From NCBI GenBank assembly GCA_032358165.1, contig JAALGY010000061.1:992001-1056000 (forward strand): a DNA stretch of 64,000 bases, in the 5' to 3' direction. The position numbers and the translations under genes were made by a program. The notes beneath the pieces were generated by a model. It made no database searches, had not been told where the DNA came from, and saw nothing but the letters and a program-made list of their open reading frames with translations. This stretch comes from Diplosphaera chodatii. Lineage: Eukaryota; Chlorophyta; Trebouxiophyceae; Prasiolales; Stichococcaceae. Shown piece by piece: positions 58,403 to 64,000 of the stretch (positions are counted from its first letter, which is position 1; the number at the start of each line of letters is the position of its first letter).

Positions 58403-58846
58403 GTGGCTATCACCAGCTGAGCGACAGACTTGCCCTAGCACTTTTCTACGTGGTGAACTTCCCGGGACGTAAGCACTACTGAACGCTGCAGCACGCTGGC
58501 CGACAAAGGTGCACGCAACAGGCAGCTGCCGCCAGACCTGCACTGCACAACGCTGCGCTGCTGTGACCTGCCTTGGTGTCTTATGGCGCCACGCAAGTCA
58601 ACCATGCAATCATCGAACATGCACTTGCACACAGGCAGAGTGGAGCAGAAGTGGGAATGGTGAAAGTGCAGCAAGACCCGGGTCCCATGTACCAGCTTAG
58701 CAAATAGTTCCAGTAGGCAGACACCCCCTCTACCCTGGCCAGCTGGCATTCGGACAGTTGAGGTTAGTCCCCCTTGTGCAGCATCATGCACGGGAACAAA
58801 TGCTCTTTTGTGTCGCGTCACGATACAGCCCAACACTTCCACATTC
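58403..58846. promoter_or_regulatory. Divergent promoter region, arsM / small membrane protein
   Basis: 444 bp between the arsM start (-) and the first membrane-protein start (+). It contains GCGTCAC at 58815-58821, a string that includes the bZIP TGACG core on the other strand. The same 7-mer occurs in the arsH/bZIP divergent promoter. The regulatory role is unproven. Confidence 0.4.
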
Positions 58847-59113
58847 ATGCCGCCGTGGTTTTGGGTGGTGATTGCACTCGGGCTGCAAGCTGTGTTTGTC
58901 GTCGCTTACTTCAAGCAGGCGTTCCTGCAGCGCCACCTGCGCGACCATGCTCGGGCTGCAGCTGAGGCAGAAGCACCTGCCATCAGCCCTCCGCTCCGAG
59001 ATATCTGCATCACCGTGAAGGATGGCATCTACTGTCAGCAGCCCGCAGGGCCAGTTTTTGTAGCATTCGTGGATGCAACGCAACATCCGACCATTTTAAG
59101 CGCCCAACAGTGA
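58847..59113 (+). CDS. Possible 88-aa single-pass membrane protein
   Basis: An uninterrupted 89-codon frame (88 aa) from ATG 58847. It starts PPWFWVVIALGLQAVFVVAY, a strong membrane helix, then a basic amphipathic stretch (FKQAFLQRHLRDHARAAAEA) and a soluble tail with one Cys pair. No family is recognised. It ends only 80 bp before the start of the next small membrane protein, which has the same design (N-terminal helix, Arg/Leu-rich stretch, polar tail). It may therefore be a tandem paralogue, an alternative first exon, or an upstream ORF of the same locus. Confidence 0.4.
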   Translation: MPPWFWVVIALGLQAVFVVAYFKQAFLQRHLRDHARAAAEAEAPAISPPLRDICITVKDGIYCQQPAGPVFVAFVDATQHPTILSAQQ

Positions 59114-59193
59114 GCAGCACGTAACACTCCGCGAGCCCACAGCGCGACCCGTCAGCACGGCCTACTGCTGCCGCCTGGGCGTGACAGGGCAGC

Positions 59194-60167
59194 ATGTACG
59201 AGGTCATCTTCGTCTTTGTGGTGATATTCACGGCAGTGTACCTGTGCCTGCGGAACCGCAGGCGGTTATTAGAGGCGCAACTGCAGGTGGGGACACAGAC
59301 AGCACCTGAAGATACTTGCAGCACGGCTGGTCACAGATACACACCACATGCCTGCAGCATGTGCAAACAGGCGTGCCAGCCTGATTGGAAGTGAAGTGCT
59401 TCTTTGCACTCGTGTGTGTCATGGATGGGATGCAGGAGCACGCGGAGGCACATGCCAATGGCAGCGACGGCTTGGTGGCAGTCCGAATCAACAATGACTG
59501 GTACCTGTTTTCACGGGCCGCAGCACCTCCGGGCCATGAGCAGGTATGCTCGACAGCCAATGCCTGCCACCAGTGAACCCAATGGTGATGCGCTCCAGGT
59601 GCTTGCATTGCACCAATGTGCACAGGCTTGCAAGCCACCATTTTTCGCTTTGCCACCATGTTTTCGCTTTGCTTGGTGGTCATTCAAGGCATACACTGCA
59701 TGAAAAAAAGGCGGCATGACACCATGCTGCCAACCTGATGCATATTCGATGAACCGCAGGCCGGCGTGCCGCTCGGACCAGTGGTTGCAGGACAGCCGCT
59801 GCCTGACGCCAAGGCGCTGCTGGTGGCTCAGCCCGATGGCGAGATGTCAGTGGCGCTGGAGGATGAGAAGGTCTGCAGCCTCCTCCTGGGAGTTCAAGTA
59901 CATATGGGCCACGCCCACCTGCGCAAGCCAAGTTGTCAGGCGCTGAGTGCTCAGTAGTGCGTGCGCCGCGGCATGCAGCAGTGTGTCAACGGCCGGAGTG
60001 GAAGCCTCGCGCCGTGCATGCAGGCTAAGCCCGCGGCCGGGCAGGCGGCCTCACGGGAGGTGCCCCAGGACCCGGCGTGGAGTGCGGCTGATGAGGAGGC
60101 GCCCCCGGCGCCGCCGCCCCGGGAGCGGTTTGTCACCCTGGCAACCATCCCGAGAAGGGGCAGATGA
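59194..60167 (+). CDS. Unknown 151-aa single-pass membrane protein between arsM and arsH
   Basis: Four exons (59194-59286, 59436-59543, 59760-59870, 60024-60167) join in phase to 152 codons. The N-terminus is one transmembrane helix (MYEVIFVFVVIFTAVYLCLR) followed directly by a basic, Leu-rich juxtamembrane segment. The soluble part contains GLVAVRINNDWYLFSR and ALLVAQPDGEMSVALEDE, which could form a small beta domain. A Pro-rich tail ends ERFVTLATIPRRGR (stop 60165-60167). It resembles no arsenic transporter (ACR3 or ArsB need about ten helices). Its place between arsM and arsH makes a supporting role possible, but nothing in the sequence proves it. Confidence 0.6.
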
Positions 60168-60598
60168 TCCAGTGGTGACTACCTGAGCAGCGCAGCGCTA
60201 CAGGGGTGTACAGTCGGGCGTGGGCAGTCGCATCGCTGTTAGCAGCAGCAGATCCAGGGGCAGTTGCAGTGGCAGCGGGTGGTGCAGGTAGTGGAGGCTG
60301 CTACGATGCACACTTGATTGTGTCCCTGGGTCCTTGTATTGTTACCTGTTTTCACAGCCAGTGTCGTTTCGTACAGCTTGGTCAGTTTACAGTGGTTTCC
60401 ATGTACTCCTTGGTGCTAGTGATCCATCAGCGTGCACACTGCCGGGTCATGCTTGGGTTACCCATGCAGTTTCCACATCATCAAATCCTGCAGCATCTCA
60501 TCGACGTTGAAAGCAAGTGCATTTAGACAATATCAATATGTTCCTGTAGGCACAATGTGTGCCTACGCTACACAGGAAGTTAGCCCGTCTAGGCAATA
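60168..60598. other. Convergent 3' region, membrane protein / arsH
   Basis: 431 bp between the stop codons of the membrane-protein gene (+) and arsH (-). Presumably 3' UTRs; no other feature recognised. Confidence 0.4.
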
Positions 60599-62602
60599 TC
60601 AGCCCTTTGCAGCCACGTCCTTCTGCTTTCCTGCTTCCTTTTCCGCCTGCACGAGCATTCCCAGGTCGTTGGTCTTGTTTGGAGGTACTGCGAGCAGCTT
60701 CATATCAGGCAGCCTTTCAATACTGTAGAACAAGCTGCTGCAGCAGCGGCCATCAGCAATTGCTGGAAAAGTCACCCAATGACAAACACCTGTGAGAGCA
60801 GCCGACCATTGCGGCGCTTTTCCTCCCGCTCGCTGTACCTACGGCACATGAAGAAGACATTGCATGGGTGTAGCAGACAGGGCTGCAGTGAGTGCGTGGT
60901 GTGCACACACAAATGCTGGGCTCAGGCAGATGAGGATCTGGTCCAACCTCTGGGGCCCTCGCACTTCCACCTCCCAATGACCCTGCTGGAGTACCCAAGG
61001 ATGATGCCATGCAGGTTCACTGTGGTACCAGCACCACTGACATGCACCTGTCCACGAGGTAAACGCTGTGCGGCCGCAGAAGCAGCCCGAACTTCAGGAG
61101 CTCCTCGGCAACATCGACAACCCGATCCCGTAGGCTGCTGGGCTGCAGGCAGCAACATATGGAAAGCATTCGAACATCCAGCGCTGGAGATATGATGGTG
61201 TTGCACTGTAGAATCGCCTTGGTGAACTGCGCAGTGCATGCCTGAGGCTGGCAATGCGACACAGTTTCTGCTTACTGCATCTGGGAGGCAGCAAGAGCAT
61301 AGGCAGGCAAACCTTCATGCGGCCTTCTTCGTCAAATTCTGTCCAGGCTTTGGGGACACTGGATTGGTTTGGGATGGTAAACATACGCATCCAGCGGCCC
61401 TGTGTACACCCAGCAGCGTCGTGTTGTAGCACATAAATAGCAGTGTACACGCTGCAGGACAGTAACTCGGTGCCCGACTCACCAAGTTTCGCAACGTGCT
61501 CACGACGTTAAAAGATTGTGAGCCGCCATTAACCTGTACGGTATCGGATCAAGTGACCCTCCAGCACACGCTGTAGCTTTGCTACAGGCCTGACAAGATC
61601 ACATTGATGCCTCACTCGCCAGAGCATACCTGCGCAATGGCCAGTGTCCGGCCCTGTGTGGGCCTCACAGACCCTAGGCTGAGCGGAATCCAGTCGATCT
61701 GGTTCTTGAACACGCCTGTGATGGTGCCATGCTGCTCCGGCGACACCCAGACCTACATTCCCGTCAGCGGCATTCAGTACACCAAATGCCAGACGGAACA
61801 GGCAGATGCAGAGGCCTGTCATGGGTGAATCAGCACCTGCGCCTCACTCCACATGCTGAGGTTTCTGATCTCCTGCACTTTGGGGTGCGATGTGGAGGCC
61901 TCGTCCTTCATTGGCAGTCCTTCTGGGTTGTACACACGCACCTCCGCCCCAAGCCGCTCAAGAACTCTGCAACAAGCGACGGCCACGCAACCTCCTTGTC
62001 CGCGTGTTTGATTTATCAGGCATAGCCAGAGAGCTCATACCAGCTCTTGTACATACAAGCAGGGGAATCTTCGCGGCTCTGCTGCGCCTACCTGGAGAAC
62101 TCATACGCCAGCAGCTTGGAAAAGCTCCGCTGTCGCAACGAGCCATATAGTACCAGTACTTTAAGAGGATCCTCGGCAGTAGCATCTGCCGTGGAACGCG
62201 CTGTATCCAGCTCAAGATGTTGAACCCAATCACGTTCTGCAGCCTCATCAACAAGACGGAATGGCTGGTAGTTGGGCACTGATAGCTCTGCAGGAGCCTG
62301 CGGCAGCACAGCACAAGCTCACGTCAAACCGAATAAGTTCAATCGGTTGCACAAGCTGTCATCATCAACTCCTGCTGCTCTGTTACGAGCAGCCAGCATG
62401 TGGTTTGCATGAAATCATGCAGAGTCCTGACCATGCTCACCTGGTGTCCGTTGGAGTTTGGTGTGACTGCTGAACACATGAGCGCTGGATGGATTTGCCT
62501 GCTCGTAGCGGGCGACCTCAGTGCAGCAATCAGGGGCTGGAACTGCTGCTGCACAGGCTGGTTTTGCAGCCAGACGCGTGATCCGCTGACGACGCGCAAC
62601 AT
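60599..62602 (-). CDS. ARSH: ArsH, NADPH-dependent FMN organoarsenical oxidase
   Basis: ArsH flavoproteins oxidise toxic trivalent methyl- or aryl-arsenicals to less toxic pentavalent forms. Nine exons join in phase to 347 codons (346 aa): 62441-62602, 62092-62297, 61837-61966, 61630-61752, 61483-61533, 61313-61399, 61048-61142, 60776-60838, 60599-60722. Diagnostic ArsH segments are [17 protein letters not shown] (FMN phosphate loop), [72 protein letters not shown] and SVYLVDRYSER. The first 54 residues ([20 protein letters not shown] onward) are basic with few acids, like a plastid or mitochondrial transit peptide. A tail of about 55 residues beyond the usual end finishes [14 protein letters not shown]; its last intron has a weak donor (TTGG|GTGACT) but restores the phase exactly. 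Convergent with the membrane-protein gene, divergent from the bZIP gene. Confidence 0.95.
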
Positions 62603-62811
62603 CAAAGTAGGGCCGCGAGTCAGAAGAGCTACCGGAAGCGATTAGGGGAGGACAAACAATTGCCTGCGTCACTCGTCTGCAACATTCTCATGCTGCGCCG
62701 GTGATGTGATTTGGGGCATCCAATGCTGATTGATTCTGTACGGTTGTACCTGCAAACGATGGCCCTGCAAGCACTGAATCTCAGGACATTCACACCGCCA
62801 GTGCTGCGTTC
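62603..62811. promoter_or_regulatory. Compact divergent promoter, arsH / bZIP
   Basis: Only 209 bp separate the two start codons, so the genes probably share regulatory sequence. GCGTCAC (62666-62672), containing a TGACG-type bZIP half-site, is also present in the arsM divergent promoter. No Yap8-type pseudo-palindrome was seen. Confidence 0.45.
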
Positions 62812-64000
62812 ATGGAGTCGGAAAGCAGCTTCCTGAGCTCGCTGGCTGCACAGCTCCTGGAGGGCAGGAGCCCCTTCGAGGTCGGGTGCATGACAAAAGT
62901 GGGCATGCAGAAATCCGTGCAGCCTGGCTTTGGTGCATGCATTTGATCACCTGTATGATGTGGCTGTATATGCAGGCACAGCTGTCACGTAGCGGAGCAG
63001 GGTCGCAGCCTGATGCTGACGTGCCGCTCTGTAGCCGCAGCCGTGATGCCGGTCCAGCAGAACATGCTGACTCCTCGGTGGAGACCAGGCTCGGAAGGAA
63101 GGCAAGCCCTGCAGCCGAGCATGACGCTGTTCCTCTTGCGGTGCCCAATGTGTTCGCGACTTTCGTCATCTCCTTATCAGGTGTCGATGCTGCGCGCCAA
63201 GAACCGGCGTTCTCAGTCTCGGTACAGGGCCAAACAGAAGGTCCGAGGGCTGTGATCTCCGCCGACATGGCAATAAAGCGTAAACTCGATGTCACAATAG
63301 TGTTGTGCACGCCTCAGACGCCTATACGGTGGCTTGCAGGAGCGACAACAGACGACCGAGGAGCAGCTCAAGGAGCTCCAGCAGCAGCTGCAAAGGTCGT
63401 CTGCCGATCAGGCAAGCATGCCATGTCAGCGTGCCGGAGACTGTGTAGCAGATATGGTTTGGTCGTGCAGGGACGCGATCGACAACGCCTCTGTCTTTTG
63501 CGCGCATCATGCTGCAGGTGTTGCTTGAGCAGCGCAACGCACAGCTGGAGGCACTTGTAGCAGAGCAGCAGCTGCTGCAGCAGGAGAGCAGCCCGGTGTG
63601 CTCAAGCACCAGCGCTTCAGCAGTTCCCAGCCCGACGAATGGCATATCTGCAGGCGAGGAACCGTGCAGCAATGGCTGCGCAGACGCCTCATGGCAGGAT
63701 GCCACAATGCAGGTAGCAGTGCTCCAACACCGCCAGCATGGTGATCACCATGAGACATGCAGCTGGGCACCGTACAAAGTGTGACACAGTGCAGCTTGTT
63801 GGATGCAAGTTTTAGCCTCCCACATCTTCCTGCATGGGGCAGGCGCTGCTGGCAGACGAGCTGCAGCTTGCGGAGGGCTTCACATTCACAGTGCGGCCTG
63901 GCGCAGCGCTACAGCTCACGCAGCCGCAGGCGGGTGGTTTTCCCCTGCCAATGAGGGCAGGATGCATCAGCTTGCGACCAGCTCTGTGAAGGCACTCGAC
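62812..64000 (+). CDS. bZIP transcription factor with Yap-like basic region (3' end possibly outside)
   Basis: Modelled exons are 62812-62880, 62976-63101, 63181-63240, 63340-63411, 63518-63712 and from 63843 on. The basic region is in exon 3: RAKNRRSQSRYRAKQK, with the invariant N-x7-R, Gln at +4 and an aromatic at +7. This is the fungal Yap/PAP pattern rather than the usual plant NRxSAxRSR. A leucine-zipper coil follows across exons 4 and 5 (EEQLKELQQQLQ ... LLEQRNAQLEALVAEQQLLQ), then a Ser/Cys-rich region with several Cys (VCSS, EPCSNGC), of interest because Yap factors sense metalloids or oxidants through cysteines. The exon 2 and exon 4 donors read GCAAGC (GC-AG introns); exon 2's end is the least certain. 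Exon 6 runs to at least about 63990. Divergent from arsH. Confidence 0.78.

Noticed and set aside
55737..62602. Bacterial contamination or very recent bacterial transfer of arsM and arsH
   Set aside because: Both genes have nine or ten spliceosomal introns and exact phase continuity, so they are long-resident eukaryotic genes.

Overview
This is a nuclear contig segment from a unicellular green alga, probably a trebouxiophyte-like chlorophyte. The evidence is that nearly every gene is split into short exons (about 30-200 bp) by small introns, splice phases close exactly in the models I could build, coding DNA is GC-rich with Ala/Gln-rich tracts, and the gene content is green-lineage (SOS1-type Na+/H+ antiporter, glutaredoxin-DEP-DUF547 protein, prolyl 4-hydroxylase, algal ArsM and ArsH). 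No prokaryotic operon, rRNA, tRNA or CRISPR array was recognised. Exon models were assembled by hand from ORFs, splice signals and reading phase. Those with exact exon lists have lengths divisible by three; for the others only the extents are given.

Layout, left to right. 1-3378 (+): 3' part of an LRR protein. 3996-8684 (-): sodium:solute symporter. 9437-13514 (-): membrane-anchored SGNH/GDSL-type hydrolase ending in a poly-Gln tail. 14950-~21291 (-): large zinc-finger, low-complexity protein. 23183-23974 (-): intronless prolyl 4-hydroxylase. 25105-28579 (-): glutaredoxin-DEP-DUF547 protein. 29893-30989 (-): gluconokinase. ~31902-45780 (+): very large SOS1-like antiporter. 46606-49277 (-): SAP-domain coiled-coil protein with a C-terminal membrane helix. 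49819-52415 (+): RAD51B. 52575-53054 (-): small one-helix membrane protein.

The most interesting part is the last 10.5 kb. A family-2 glycosyltransferase of the 'rSAM/selenodomain-associated' type (53544-55386, +), an arsenite methyltransferase ArsM (55737-58402, -), one or two small unknown membrane proteins (58847-60167, +), an organoarsenical oxidase ArsH (60599-62602, -) and a bZIP factor with a Yap-like basic region (62812 to the window end, +) lie side by side. ArsM makes methylated arsenic from As(III), ArsH oxidises toxic trivalent methylarsenicals to pentavalent forms, and the glycosyltransferase family is linked in bacteria to arsenosugar loci. The bZIP shares a 209-bp divergent promoter with arsH, recalling the yeast arrangement in which the bZIP Yap8 sits beside the arsenic genes it controls. 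I propose an intron-containing eukaryotic arsenic-detoxification, possibly arsenosugar, gene cluster. The neighbourhood is read from the sequence; the joint function is inference.
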